Assembly (NCBI GenBank): GCA_036924285.1 | Contig: JAYKYS010000012.1 | Span: forward strand, 6,262,001-6,326,000 | Direction: 5' to 3' | DNA length: 64,000 bases | DNA from: Asterella californica | Lineage: Eukaryota; Streptophyta; Marchantiopsida; Marchantiales; Aytoniaceae | In this document: piece after piece, positions 22,541-34,510 of the stretch | Numbering within the stretch: the stretch's first letter is position 1 | Layout: every line of letters starts with the position of its first letter | Program-made: the position numbers and the translations under genes | The notes under the pieces: generated by a model | The model's database searches: none | What the model was told of the DNA's origin: nothing | The model's input: the letters and a program-made list of their open reading frames with translations, nothing else

Positions 22541-25500
22541 CTCTTAAAATACTTTTTGTCATTCCGCATAAACATAGAAACTCTCAACAAACTACAAGCG
22601 TCAAAGTACCAAGAAAACTCACTATTCATCGCTGTACGAAAGCATCTGCATTAAATATGATTACTTTTTATTTATTTATTTGAAAATGAAGAATTCTTAT
22701 TAGATTTTTGTTTATAATTGATAAATGTGTACAGTTCCCGCCGAGAGGATCTAATGAAGCCCGAAGACATGGAGAACCTAGGAATCTGATCTTTTTTTGT
22801 AAGACATGGATTCCATTGCCTTGAGAGTCAGGAGCACACAAAAGCTTGAAGACATGGACAAGACTAAGAATCCATTTTTTTGGGTATGATAACTATAACT
22901 ACCCTGATGTCAAAGAAGTAAATGTATCTAACGAGGAGGTAAGCATCACAACATTATCCAATGTCTGCAGACGACCAAGTATTTTTGTTGATATCATTAC
23001 CCAAGATGTACAGACGATAGAGTATTTTGGTTGACGAGAAACCAGTAGTGGAATTTCTTTGGACCCGACCGAACAAAATAGAATAGCGTACTCAACTCCA
23101 AGCAAGAGATCCGGATATTGAAATCCTCTGGAAGGAAGACCAAAATAAAACCATGATCGATATCGGAAGGATGAGAACCGCAACTAGTACCTCTCTAGTT
23201 AATGCTCGAGGGTTAAACGTTTACTTTGGAAAACACTAATAGTTTCCGAAGATTTCTTATACTAGCTATATCAATGTATGCGTGGATGATTCCCGCATAC
23301 AACGTTGTGTGGCATGTAACGACTGGAGAGAAGCTTAAGGGTACACGAACTGGATTTGTGGAGAGTGTGTTGATGTCGCAGACTATATGATAGTACGAGT
23401 CACGACGTCTTACTAGGTTTATTCCTGATGAATCTGGACTTTGGAACCATCATCCCATGCAAAACACGTGCTTGGCAGGATGTGGATCAAATGAGCTCGA
23501 GTCGGACACTAGCTACTGTATATGGATCAATCATCTACAGGCATCTCTTACAGTCTAGCTAGATAGTCGCAAAGGGTGAATCCGGGGGAGCTTACTAGGT
23601 TGACAACTGGTTATCGTCCAAGAGTTAAAGCGTTCTGGACAAGAAGAATTGTTCTGCGACTCATATGATCCAGCATTTGCTTTACATGCAGAAAGAGTTC
23701 AGTGTCCGAACTAGAATCTTGTGTTCGGACATCCTTTCCACAAGGATCGAATTTCAAACTACCCAAGGCTTTCAAGAGCAGTGAAGAATACACATGATTA
23801 AAGGCGAGGAGAACGAGGAGAGGAACTGAATCTTGGGTAGGGTCTCAAACCTAGTACTCGTATACATTTAGTCTGAATATTTACTCAAGAATTCCTGTTG
23901 TGCATAATGGACAACATACTTTAAGGAAAATAATTATGTACCAAATGTGCACCAGTTGTTAACACTTGGAAATACCCATCGCGAGAGGAAATTTAAACAA
24001 AAATGTTAATATCATAAGTCTAGGAAAACTTAATTAACATTCAATATGAAGTAAAGATTTGTATATGGATCTGGAAGTGACAGCTGGTGTAAGTAGAACT
24101 AATTAGTAAGTTGAACCTGAAAAGAGTGTAATCTAAACGGACTAAGGGCATAATATACGTAGCTGAAGCAAGCGCCAATGCTCACTATCTAGACGTACTG
24201 GATCGAGATGCCATGATAATTTAAAGATGAAAGGTGAATCATTACCCAAGAGACTGTAAGGTGTAAGAATATGAATCAGAGCTGAATTCTGAATCTGAAG
24301 CTGAATGTCCAGTCGCAAGCTGACCTTTTAAAGACAGTAGCTACTGTAGCTGCACAACTTGCGTGACATCTGATTCACAAAGAGCACAGAAGCTGTTCCT
24401 GCAGGGTTCGATGGAAATCCTCCATCGCAGTCCAGACCTCAGCATCAAGCTTAAGAGGATTGCAGCGTTTGCTGTACTTCGTGCATCGTGCTCGAGCTCG
24501 CCTTGACTAACAAATATGATCAGAGTGGACTGTCACTCTCAACTCTCAGAGCAGAAGGGATGATTTGTGTATTACGATAGAGGACTATTTGCGAGTGAAG
24601 GTTCCACCCCGGCCCGTTATTGATGAATTCTCTTAAGACTAGAGAAGAGTTGCACCTTGAGCTGGCACAGTTTTAGCTGGATTTGTGCTCTTGTTGTTGG
24701 ATGAGGCTGATTGAAGGGCCGATGAAAAAGCAAGATGATCCATCAAAAGTACATCTGCTCGTGCCGAGGAGAATGGTTGTTCTGTACGTCGAAATAAATG
24801 TGGTGTATACATACATCCAGTATTACAGAAGTTGTACGTACCACGTCGTCTGTGACGGTCAATCGTTCTGGAATAAATTTGACCATTCTACACAGGCCAC
24901 AGTTTCGTCCAATGGGTCATTCCTGAGTCGTTCCCTGTTATTATAGAGATCATAGAAAATCTACCAGTCCGAGCTCGAGTGACATCCGGTATGTTTGGTT
25001 TCAGAAGAAGTTGACTCTCAAGAAGGAACATTCCACGACAGATGGAACCTTTCCCTTGAGTTTGGGCTCTCAGAGTTCACGTCCACAATCTCTGGACGTG
25101 CAATGTAATTTGCCCTTGTGAGATGATGTTAACTTAGGGAATTAAATATACGGCCTTTTGAAGCTCAAAGTACGTCTGATGCATAGGAAGGTGATATTCA
25201 ACTTTACATTCGAGGAGATCTCTCTTGTCCCGGGTAGAAAGAGGGATCCGAACTTACTGGTGATGAGTTTCAATGACATTAGTTTGTCTCAACAGGTAAG
25301 TGGCCTCGCGCTTACAGACGGATGGAGATAACCAGAACCAGGACAAGACATAGTACTTAATTATGCCTCGATATACCCGACATTACTGGAATCTGTACCT
25401 TACTGGACCCGAATTGATCTGGGTGGTGGATTTCTTCAAGGGTCAATCTAGATCTGTAATCAAGCTTCAAGTTGAACAACTTCTTGAATCAGCAACTGTG

Positions 25501-26299
25501 GCATGCATGATCTAGATATATATCAGGTGAGAGGATCGATATGTCCATGTCACGCAGCACCGACATCAAGTGATTAGATTTGTGATGGATTCTCCAGCCA
25601 TCCAGAAAGCTTATCAATAACCGTACTACGTGTCCTTGTAGCTCGAGGTCAACATAATGAAATTAAATAAGGATGCTGCTGAAGCAGGTGCTGTACTGAT
25701 CACATTAGTTACAAAAGAAGTGAAAGCAGTTACAAGTGATGTTCAGAACCCTATATATCAGGCCTGACTATGGAAGCTCAGCTGGGACGGATCTTCTTAT
25801 ATAAAAGCCATGGGCGAGTAGTCTTCACTTTCTCGACCTCCCCTACCTTACCAAGCTCCCAGCACCATCCACTCGACGACTGGCATGGTTCAAGTTTTGA
25901 GTCCTGACAGTCCGAGGCTAGCTACTACATCCATGGTGCCGTGCCTACGCTCCAAAGGAAGCATACAGTAGTTACTGCGGTTACAGCTGAACAGTTGCCT
26001 GTACAGAACTTGTTGCTATGCATTTGCATATCTAACCGTCGATTTGCAGTCTGAGAATTTACAACAAGAAAACAGCCGGAAAGCATGGCGTGAGTTTATT
26101 GTCTTTATCTTAAAGACAATAATTTCACTTTATTTCACTTTCCAGTAATATACAATGTGGATATTTACCATGATTCTCTTGGAAACAAATGCATAGCCTG
26201 GGCAATGCTATTGCAACCGCAGCACCTTGTTGACTAAGAGTACGTTGTTACTACCGTGGTACGTACAAGGACGTGGTAAAACTGGCAAAGGAAGCCTCA
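22541..26299. other. Unrecognised stretch
   Basis: No gene is supported over about 3.7 kb. Short open frames (22,846-23,034 plus, 24,683-24,946 plus) lack recognisable domains. Text such as PAYNVVWHVTTGEKLKG near 23.3 kb hints at old retroelement coding DNA, but this is too weak to call. A 12-bp hairpin with a 3-nt loop lies at 26,096-26,122 (TTATTGTCTTTA and its complement). Confidence 0.35.
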
Positions 26300-26581
26300 C
26301 TATTCTTCTTTTCTCCTTACTATCAAAGTGAAACACGACCCAATGAATAGCAAACGGATGGGAGTACCCCATCAAGCCTTACAAGGGAGAGAAGGCTCCG
26401 AAGGGCCAAGCAACTAGCACCCCGAAAGGAAGAACACCGGGGCTAAGTCTCGCTATCAGTAGCTCTAAGATCGCCTATCGCATCTATAATGTCGGACACA
26501 GAAAAAACAGTATTCGACATACAACAGGTGCACATGAAGTAACATTGCCTACTTCGATTATCCTCCTGTGGACCACGTTTT

Positions 26582-27511
26582 CTAAAGTTCTCTGTAGAGC
26601 AATGGAAACTCTCTGTCTAAAAAACAGTAGTGCAGAAAGAAAGAGAAATTGATATCCATAAAGCGATATCTCACATGCATACCCCTATACTTGGTCATCC
26701 TTGCTGTTGCCACCATGCTTGCAGCCCATCTTGAGGGATGAGTGATCACTGAGTCCCGTGTCGGATCCGTGACAACCACATCAGCCACTAAGATCTGATC
26801 CTCTCATATCATGTACAAGTCAGCTCTCACTAATCCTCCCATCTGAAGGACATACCAACGCTCTCTCCACGTCATGTGATTGCTCTCCCGTGCTAAGGCA
26901 AACACGACGTCTCTGATGACATCGTGGGTAGCTATCCATTCTCCACCGTGAGGACAATGAGCAAAATGACGATCTGAGGTGTCTAGCGAGACATCGCACT
27001 CACATGTAGACAGTGCCGAAGCAGCATGTTGGATCAAGCCTAGGCGGAACATCATCGCTGTAGAGAAGATAGTCGATGCGAGTTGGAACGCTCTAATGCA
27101 AGATAGAGCTATGAGCCAAGAGTCTGCACCCTTATCCGAACAAGAGCAGAGTCGAGCTCTAGTATCTCGTGAGATGGAAGGATCCACTAAGAGCGCATGG
27201 AGAACTTGCTGGAAGTGATGTCTCGTCAGAGCGGACTGAAGTCCACGAGATCTATCAGAATCTAAGGTATCGAATCGAGGGTGTGCCTCACGTGCCTCAA
27301 GAGTCAGGCTATCTCTTGTCTCACGGAGACACATCTGTAGTGGATAGAAATCATCCTCGACCTTTGTCACATAGCTCTCCATAATAGGTCTGTCTAGCAC
27401 GAGAAAACGACAACAGAGCCAAGGTGCTGAGAGGGCCCAACTACCCCAAAAGGCTACTGAAGCAGTCTCCTCCGGGGATAATAAGCCCACTCCGTCATAT
27501 GATATCGACAA
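26582..27511 (-). pseudogene. Zinc motif and restriction-like endonuclease
   Basis: This is the C-terminal coding part of copy A. It starts GVGLLSPEETASVAFWGSWA and continues with ARLCSCSDKGADSWLIAL and FRLGLIQHAASALSTCECDV. Next come the Cys/His block and the HCPHGGEWIATHDVIRDVV motif, then LVRADLYMI ending in a stop. After that stop the same frame resumes with VADVVVTDPT and MVATARMTKYRG. The order (R-x-D, then a D after a hydrophobic strand, then A..A...K..KY) is what I know from PD-(D/E)XK restriction-like endonucleases at the C-terminus of some non-LTR elements. That nuclease nicks target DNA. A TGA at about 26,804 separates the two halves, so it is inactive. Confidence 0.68.
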
Positions 27512-27833
27512 AGATGTCCGCTTAAGAGAGATCTTGTCACAAAGTCAAAGGTCCCCGGTCTTACGATGTCGCCAAACACCCCATGATCTTCCTATCAAAC
27601 TCTCTAAGACGAGATGAAGATAAGAGATGGAGGTACTGTGCGAAGTAAGTAACTAAGACGACGTGCAATGAAAGAGAAAAAGACATCAAAGACAACATGT
27701 GGGTTCTCTAACATAGGGAGATCCTCGATATGCAAAACATCCTCTGCAAGGACAACATCTAAGAACCGGGAGACAAAGTCCTCTGTACCCACGGTACTCC
27801 GAATATGCGTAAATCATATGTAGGGGTGACAAA

Positions 27834-27885
27834 TCTCTCATAGGTATACCGTCGGCTGGAGGTCCGACGGTATATCTATGAGAGA
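27834..27885. repeat. 22-bp hairpin inside copy A
   Basis: 27,834-27,855 pairs with 27,864-27,885 over 22 bp with one mismatch and an 8-nt loop (CTGGAGGT). Copy B has the same flanking sequence but only a loose partial palindrome at this place. The second arm in copy A therefore appears to have been rewritten to match the first. Confidence 0.9.
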
Positions 27886-28689
27886 CCAAGTCTTGCACTT
27901 TGACACCTTCACTCTCAGCCCTACCAAGGTCAATTGCGAGACGAGGTGATCAAAGACAACATCGACTTGGTCCGTCGGACCTACAATGTGCGTATAGAAG
28001 AACACAATCTGGAGCAACCAAGGTGGTGGTCAAGAGAGCTCTATAGTGAGCTAAGGCAAAAAAGAGTCCACCCAAAAGAGTTCCGTGACGAGTACCTGCA
28101 ACGGAGCTGATGACTGTAAGCCCCTCTATCGTAGGACTGTGTTGGTAATAAAGAGAGGAGGAAGAACCATAAAATGACCGCACGAAGGGAACGAGACCCG
28201 TCAGAGATCCACCGCCATCCATGAGCTCCTTAAAGATGAAAGCGCAGGAAACGTTATTAAAAGTATTTTTTCTGTCCACTTGTAGAACAACCCAATCAAG
28301 ATGGATGTCTAAGAGAGCTTTAATGCTGAAAGACACAGACTCACAACCTCCAAGCGTCACAACTCCAAACTGATGTGAACAAAGGTGGTCCTGATAGTAT
28401 CTCAAAGCTGAAGGATAATGATACGACTGATAAGTCATAAGAGAATCTCACCGATGGCTATCAATCGAATCTCTCACCATCCTTCGTCATGGTCAAAAGT
28501 CTAGCTGTCTCAGTACTTGAGCTATAGACTGAAGAATATGTCTCTGAGCTACTATTGTCCCTACCTGAAAAAGCTCCATGAAATCACTAGAGGGGTTTGT
28601 CTGTATGAAAACAGTCTCGTAGGTGCTCGTAAACCATCCCAGAACACGCAGAAGGGAGTAGAAAGCTTCATATGGAACTTCCTACCAGT

Positions 28690-29663
28690 GACAATAAAGA
28701 GATTTTTGACCATGGGGAGGTTAACGTCTTCCTTCATAGAAGGAAAAAGATTGGAAGTGAAAACTTTGCTCCTGATACATATGATCAAGAGAGGAAAGAT
28801 TGCAGTGAGAATACGTCTCCCACTGTAAATTTGGAAGTTAACTTACCAATCGATCCAACTTCTGAAGTTTCACTGAGGAGCGCAGATAATGAGTTGGACA
28901 TCATGAGTCGACCAAAAAGAAGTAAACCATTGACAGAGTGAACAATCGTAAACAAACATACAATCGTAAGTTTGTTTACGATTGTATCATAGTTATTCTG
29001 TTACTACTGTATATTAATTAGTTGGCAAGATTCTAGCAAGTTCATGGTCTTGTACTGTTGTTCATCTGACTTGTTGTCTTGTCTGTTCGGACACAAGCTG
29101 TTACAAGCAAAGCAAAGGGTACTAGTTAATACTCTGCTTATATATTATGAATTCTTTTTAAAGTTCCAGTACTTATTGTATTTTGGGAAAATCTGCAGAT
29201 TACCAATCGCATTAACTTACAGTGTGACACTGTATTTGAGCTTGAGCTTGTCGAGGTATGTCGTTAGTCATGATAGTGATGATGAATAAGCATGACCAGT
29301 TGTGTGTAAACATCATTCAGTTATCTAAGCACAATCTCACTTCTTGTTTTGTTCTTGCAGAACATCGTGGACAAACTTTCTTCAGATGCATTGAAAATTG
29401 CAGCGTTGGTTCTTGTGGATGTGAAAACAATTGATCAACTCGCCATGAATGTAAACAGTTTTATTGCTCGTCAGAACAAACGCAATACGAGTAAAAAGGT
29501 CTTCGTGGGTCATGCCAAGCATAATCTAGAAAAAAAACTTGAAATGATTGTGAGATGGGCGTTAGATGAGAAATATCTTACTTTCATCGGAAAAGTAAGA
29601 ATGATAGATCAAAGATTACAGATAGAAAGACAGAACATTAAACTTCTCAAAAAGCTTTTGTAA
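28690..29663 (+). CDS. Possible 3' exons of an unidentified gene
   Basis: Two plus-strand blocks look coding. One ends at 28,941 (TVNLEVNLPIDPTSEVS, SADNELDIMSRPKRSKP, stop). The other, 29,361-29,663, follows a strong 3' splice site (TTTTGTTCTTGCAG) and reads NIVDKLSSDALKIAALVLVD, NSFIARQNKRNTSKKVF, KKLEMIVRWALDEKYL, ending in LLKKLL. It is helical and charged, and I do not recognise the family. The first block overlaps retroelement DNA on its left (to about 28,760), so its beginning is probably not native. I could not find a splice donor that joins the two in frame. It may be the captured tail of a host gene, convergent with the NO VEIN-like fragment 36 bp away. Confidence 0.33.
28942..28985. 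repeat. 16-bp perfect hairpin
   Basis: ACAATCGTAAACAAAC (28,942-28,957) is perfectly complementary to 28,970-28,985, with a 12-nt loop that repeats part of the arm (ACAATCGTAA). Confidence 0.9.
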
Positions 29664-29698
29664 ACATCATTCTCTGTAATCTGATACTAGATCTCTGG

Positions 29699-31530
29699 TC
29701 ACATCTTTGGACATTGAAGCCCATGTTGTTCAGTGTGTAGCCATGCCGTAGTTTCCAAGCTGTTCCAGAATCTGCAAGAGATTGGAATGCATTCCCGTAA
29801 TCTGTTCAACCATTGAAGCAATAGTCGGCTCTGTTCCGAGCTTAGACTTGTCAGCTCCGGAAATGAAATGTTGGGTAATGGAAGATCCGGCAGATCGGTA
29901 GCGCCGAAAGTGTCTTGGAGGAAGACTCGGCATGACTCTCTCTCGTAGGCCCCACGTTGAGAATTATCGTAAAGATTCAAGTAATCATCAGACAGTCTGA
30001 TGATGAGCTCAGGGTGCTCGGACCATTTCTTGTGTGTCAGTAACAATGGCCACTTGCTGCAGCTACGGGGTAATAACACCGATACCAGGGGCTTTGTCGA
30101 TTGCGAATTCCCCTTCACCTTGACCCACCGGACGTGACCGCTCTCATCGACCACAGCAAAGTCGCGATTCCATGTTTCTGGACGAAACTCCCTCAGCTTT
30201 CCTTCCTGAATGGATGTGTACACAAACCTCCAAACGAGGAGGAGGAAGTCGGCTGCAATTACAGGCTTCTTGGAGTTTTGGTCTGAGGTGCATATTCTAA
30301 CGAGCTCCGAGGCAAAAGTTATGACGTCGACTTCGCGAACTGATGCACTACTTCTCAACCAGTTCACACCGGCATGGTGAGTCCCAGCTCTTTCCATGGA
30401 GACAACCGTCTGCTGCGGCATGAAACGATAGGAGATCCAAGGGTCAAACCTGTCCATCCAATTGCTCAGGTGGCTCCCTTGCTGTGGAGGTGAAATGTTC
30501 ATTGCCATCTTAGACTTCATGATCTCATCTATGGAGATAAGTCTGATTGTGTCCGAATCCTCGTATTTTACAGTTTTAGAGAGTTAATTTGGGGTCTGAG
30601 ATCAACCCACATCTCCGTTGGTGCTCGTACGGAAGGCAGAGCAGACACAAATGCCAGAACCTGAAGGTACAGATCGTCAGTAAGTGTAAGCAACCAATTC
30701 GAGTCGTTCAAAATTTGTAGGTATTTTGAGCTTTTTATCTAAGGTACTCTCAATTGGTCAAGCACCTCCGAATACTTTTCCTGTACAGATCGATCTAAAA
30801 GAAACCAATTTGAGCTGCCGATAGCTGGAGAAGCACTTTGCTCATTAAACGCGGCCTCGAGTATCCTCCTGAAACGCTCGTCAACACGTCGGCTCACAGA
30901 TGGCTTGCAAAGATCTTCGATTTTGGAGCCGACGTTCACAGCCACGAGAATGCAGTCCTGCCCTTCGAAGTCGCTCAGAATCTTATTCCTTACACTCTTG
31001 AAGTGGAAAAGATAATCTTTCACTGGGAAGAACTTGTAATTAAACGAGTGGCGCCGAGCTTCTAGTCGAGCTTGCACGAGCTGAATCAGATTTCCTCTGT
31101 AGGAGTCTCATTGCTTCGCAGAAAGCTGTAGGAACGCAGCTGAGTATTCCCTGATTCCAAGGGCTGTCGAACTTGAGCGTTTCCCGTGAGCTTACTAGCA
31201 GAAAATCGGCGTTGATTAAAAACGGCAAGCCAGAGTTAAGCTGGGATGGCAAGAAAGCATAAATGTTGCCATGAGAACCGCCCGCAATCCGATCCTGTTG
31301 CGGAAAGACCAAGGTGATGACCCACGTCGTCACCTCTCTCCTCTGTTCGACGGAGGCAGTCACGTTGAACCTCTGCTGCCATAGGAAATAATCACGTGCC
31401 TCGATGATATGTCCGGGCTCCTTGACAACTGACAGCTTCGCCATGAACCCGGCTGCATCATCTCCATGCGAGGCTTGCGGAGAATATGATCGACTGATAA
31501 TAACCTCGTGATGGACCTTCCCTCGGCTGT
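29699..31530 (-). pseudogene. NO VEIN-like (HATPase family) gene fragment
   Basis: The minus strand reads the region after the HSP90/sacsin-like ATPase fold of plant NO VEIN-type proteins. The blocks in order are VEQRREVTTWVITLVFPQQD, GNIYAFLPSQLNSGLPFLI, NADFLLVSSRETLKFDSPWN, QGILSCVPTAFCEAM (31.4-31.1 kb); FNYKFFPVKDYLFHFKSVRN (31.05 kb); NDSNWLLTLTDDLYLQVLAF (30.69 kb); and SNWMDRFDPWISYRFMPQQT through NLYDNSQRGAYERESCRVFL to ATDLPDLPLPN (30.5-29.8 kb). The frame shifts near 31,100 and 30,585, and a TAG lies at about 30,740. The text ends at 29,699 in a part where the family continues for many hundred residues. Arabidopsis NO VEIN is a very large nuclear protein. This ~600-codon piece is a broken, captured fragment. 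Confidence 0.75.
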
Positions 31531-31884
31531 CCTCCCGAATTCGTCAAGCGTTTTTGAAGGACACCGACGCTTACAGGCTGTTAGTCATAATTCAGTGGAA
31601 CGTACCTGTGGTGAAAATGGTTTCGAGTCTTCATGCCTAGATATTTAATCCCCTGGTTTATATACACATATATGCTCTCAGTTTCTAGTAATTCCCTACT
31701 TTTTCACAGGAGATGTATAGAATGATAAATACCATGTGTGTTTATATGCAGGAAAAATGTACTTAACACTTTTTTAACTAGGGAACATATATATCACAGG
31801 GAAGATTTCTTTTACCTATATCGATATGGTGATTGTATCTAGTGTTTTGTATAAAACCTCCTATTTTGTATAAAACTGCACGTA

Positions 31885-32815
31885 CTGATTCCTCTTGTAA
31901 GACCGTTCAATCACATACACGGAATCTCCGAAGACGGGCCACCACCTCCTGATGTCTTCCTCTGCCACCTCGAGTATAACGGAGACACCAACGAGGAAGT
32001 AAGAGAAAGAGTAACCACGTTGCCTTGTACTTGGTGTTCCGTGTCAACATGTCGAGGGGTAGACAGAATGCATGCCTCACCTCGTGATGAAGAGCACGAG
32101 GTAACCGATGGAACAAACGCAGACAAGAGAAACTCGTCTCGAATAAACTCAGAATAGTGTCAGACTAGACTCTGAACCACTCCCACGACTCAGGAGGAAC
32201 TCCAAGAAGAAAGACTAACGGTGCCATAATGTCAGCACGTGTAGACCTCCGCTCTCTACTAACCTAGGCATCCCATGTAGTCGTAACATAGCTCTTGTGC
32301 ATCTTTCTCACATGAGATTTACCCCTTGCGAGATAAATAATTGATTGCATATCGGACACAGTGTGTCTCGAATCAGTCTTGATCTCATGAGAGTACTCAT
32401 AGCTAAAAAAGAGACGATATCTGATCAAACGATACTTGTAATAAAAATATCTCTAAAAAAGAACTCACTAAAAAGAAAAACCATTGAATATAGAAGAAAA
32501 AAAGAGAAAAATACACTAAATACAACAAGAAATCTCTCCAAAGTCTCTCAAAAACTCTAAACTGAAAACTCTGTAACTCTAAAATCTCACAAAATCTAAA
32601 ACTATTTAATATTCACTCATTTCTTCACAAGATGTATCAATTCTAAGACCAGAAAAACCAAAAGACGGAGATGAAAATAAATATGTAAAAACTGGTCAAT
32701 ATCACATCTCAACTCCCTCCCCTACTGTAAAAACACTCTAGGCACTCTCTCTTCTCCCCTCCCTCACTCTGCACTCCGCTCCACCTCTCTTCTTCTAGTC
32801 CTCCGCCGGAGGGAT
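31885..32815 (-). mobile_element. RLE-type non-LTR element, copy A, 5' part
   Basis: This is colinear with 42,880-43,790 of copy B. It holds a purine-rich 5' leader (about 32,815-32,700), an AT-rich leader, then an N-terminal coding block with LFHRLPRALHHEVRHAFCLP, TWLLFLLLPRWCLRYTRGGR and HQEVVARLRRFRV. The P.W.L..P.RGGR...EV..RL block is a feature I remember from RT-like proteins of algae and mosses. No zinc finger is visible in what remains. Stops interrupt the frame. Similarity ends abruptly near 31,880. Confidence 0.72.
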
Positions 32816-33276
32816 GGACTGACTCATCAAAGTGTGCTTTATCAGTTCAGTTTTCTCGGTAATTTTCCGACACTTTTCTGTGTACTTCCGGGAAGACACA
32901 TTTCAACCGGAACTTATTACTCTATTTGCCGGAACTCCCCGAACGGCTCGGGAAGTTCCGGCACTATGCATGCCATATAGTGGTACTTACTCACGCCACT
33001 GCTTTCGTCGTCAAGAAAGTTCAACTCATGGCTTTCCTACGTACTACTCTGGTGTCTCGAGTCTCAATCGACTGTTTTAAGAAGAAAGGCTGAGTTGATC
33101 ATGAAAGGTGCAACAATTCATGTCACTACGTACCCCAGCACCGTAACCAATGATCCTACTTTAGTTTGTATAATTTAGGACGAGCGAGTGAAACTTTGAT
33201 TAGCAATATTTGAGTCACGTACGGTTGGGGCGAGCGGCCTTAGGATCAATCTGAAAGGTGCGCAGCAACCGTAGGG

Positions 33277-33306
33277 ACTCCGACTCCGACTCCGACTCCG
33301 ACTCCG
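33277..33306. repeat. Hexanucleotide microsatellite (GACTCC)5
   Basis: Five perfect GACTCC units. They encode Gly-Val repeats in the overlapping minus-strand frame. Confidence 0.95.
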
Positions 33307-34369
33307 GGCATTGCATGGGAATCCAGAAACATCAGCATCGATCTTGGCTCGATTTCCATGTAAAAATCAACCATCCGTGAAGCCAACATGGTGCCAAAGC
33401 AAGAACAGTTAGCAAAAGTGTCACGGAGGAGTAGGCAGACCGATAGAGAATTCATGATCAGTGTCTGAGTCCACGTTCTAGGTGGTTTGGTGATGGGAGA
33501 CGACGACGACATTGAAGTCCTAGAGGATTGTCTGATATGCCAGCCTGAGGGTTGAGTGGGTGTAGCTCGAACTCGAGCCTCGAGAGCTCGAACGATCCTC
33601 ACTTTTGTACAGGGCTTGCTTCTTCTCTCCAGTTCTCTCTGAACCTGGTGCTTTGCTGGTACCTCAGATCATCGTACGTTCAGTGGACTGGGGGAGTGTT
33701 TTCAGTTGAACACGACGTTTAACTGTCATGTCATCCCGAGGTATTTTACCCCAGTTCGGAACAAATTTCAGCTAGGAATTTTGGTCGTATGAACTTGAAA
33801 GATTGTTAATTTGAATCTTAGAATTTAATAATTTTCGTTCAGTTTTCTAATATTGAATCAAATCAGTGATAAAAGAAACGAGATGAATGGATGGAAGTTT
33901 TTGTCGTCAAAATATGAACAGTAGGTGAATTTTTAATAGTAAAAAACGAGCCTAAATAGGTTAAAAGCTAACGTATCTGCAGAAACCACAATCGCTTCGA
34001 CCAGACAATGATAGAGAGATTTTGTATTTTGATGTTATGAGAGATCTAAATTGAGTTAATGAGCGGCGACGAGAAAGCCGACTGGACTGTCCTTATGACC
34101 CACGACGATCCACGTGTCGCTAATCGGCGATCCATTGTGTGCTTGCTCCTCGCTGAGCAATTAGCTGACGATCTTCATTGACATATAGTGTTAGGGTTTT
34201 AGTGTTAGGTCATAGAGTTATTCCACTTCTGTCTATCTTGGGTTTGTAAAATATAAAATGTTTTGTTGTATTAGAATTTTGACTAGAAGTTTAGTATTTT
34301 TAATTATATTTTCGTTTATCTTAACACGTCTGTTGCCATAAACTAGCACTGCGGGGTCCTTGCAAACCT

Positions 34370-34510
34370 TAAGACCCACTTCCATAGCACAATTGGTAAA
34401 AACAGTTAAGGGTAATCACATAACTCCTGTAATATTTTTTACAGATTGAGGTTTGAGTCGCCCTAGAAGGATGCCATAATGCCTGTTAAGCAACTTTCAA
34501 ACCCCAAGTG
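34370..34510 (+). repeat. SINE-like copy 3 (tRNA-derived)
   Basis: TAGCACAATTGGTA is a close match to a pol III A-box. GGTTTGAGTCG, about 62 bp downstream, resembles a B-box. No tRNA cloverleaf closes. It shares ATAACTCCTGTAA and the B-box flank with the copies at 4.7 and 5.05 kb. Confidence 0.45.

Larger units (their letters stand above)
26300..28760 (-). mobile_element. RLE-type non-LTR element, copy A, 3' part
   Basis: This is the 3' two-thirds of a ~3.5-kb non-LTR retroelement, aligned to copy B at 43.9-45.15 kb and, for the last 350 bp, to copy C at 42.35-42.74 kb. The minus strand shows the RT block with motif A (VVLQVDRKNTFNNVSCAF at about 28.25 kb), PFVRSFYGSSSSLYYQ, and HGTLLGGLFFALAHYRALL. 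Motif C is lost: compared with copy B, 14 bp covering the ADD codons are deleted near 28.0 kb and the frame shifts. Homology to copy B continues upstream to about 28,760, where unrelated DNA begins. The 3' end near 26,300 is defined only by loss of similarity with copy C. Confidence 0.78.
28760..31880. other. ~3.1-kb segment splitting copy A
   Basis: Comparison with copy B shows that the element text stops at about 31,880 (after CAGTACGTGCA on the minus strand) and resumes at about 28,760. Copy B has only ~200 bp there. The intervening DNA carries the NO VEIN-like fragment and the unidentified exon, so it is foreign to the element. I found no terminal inverted repeats, LTRs or target duplication. 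A CTRR end is not obvious either, so it is not a demonstrable Helitron. Near the right border, TTTTGTATAAAAC occurs twice in direct repeat. Confidence 0.65.

Noticed and set aside
28950..28990. Hairpin considered as a Helitron 3' end for the captured segment
   Set aside because: No CTRR follows within 10-12 bp on either strand, and the hairpin lies ~180 bp inside the border at ~28,760.
34370..34460. A full tRNA gene at the SINE-like copy
   Set aside because: A- and B-box-like motifs are present, but no 7-bp acceptor stem or anticodon loop closes.
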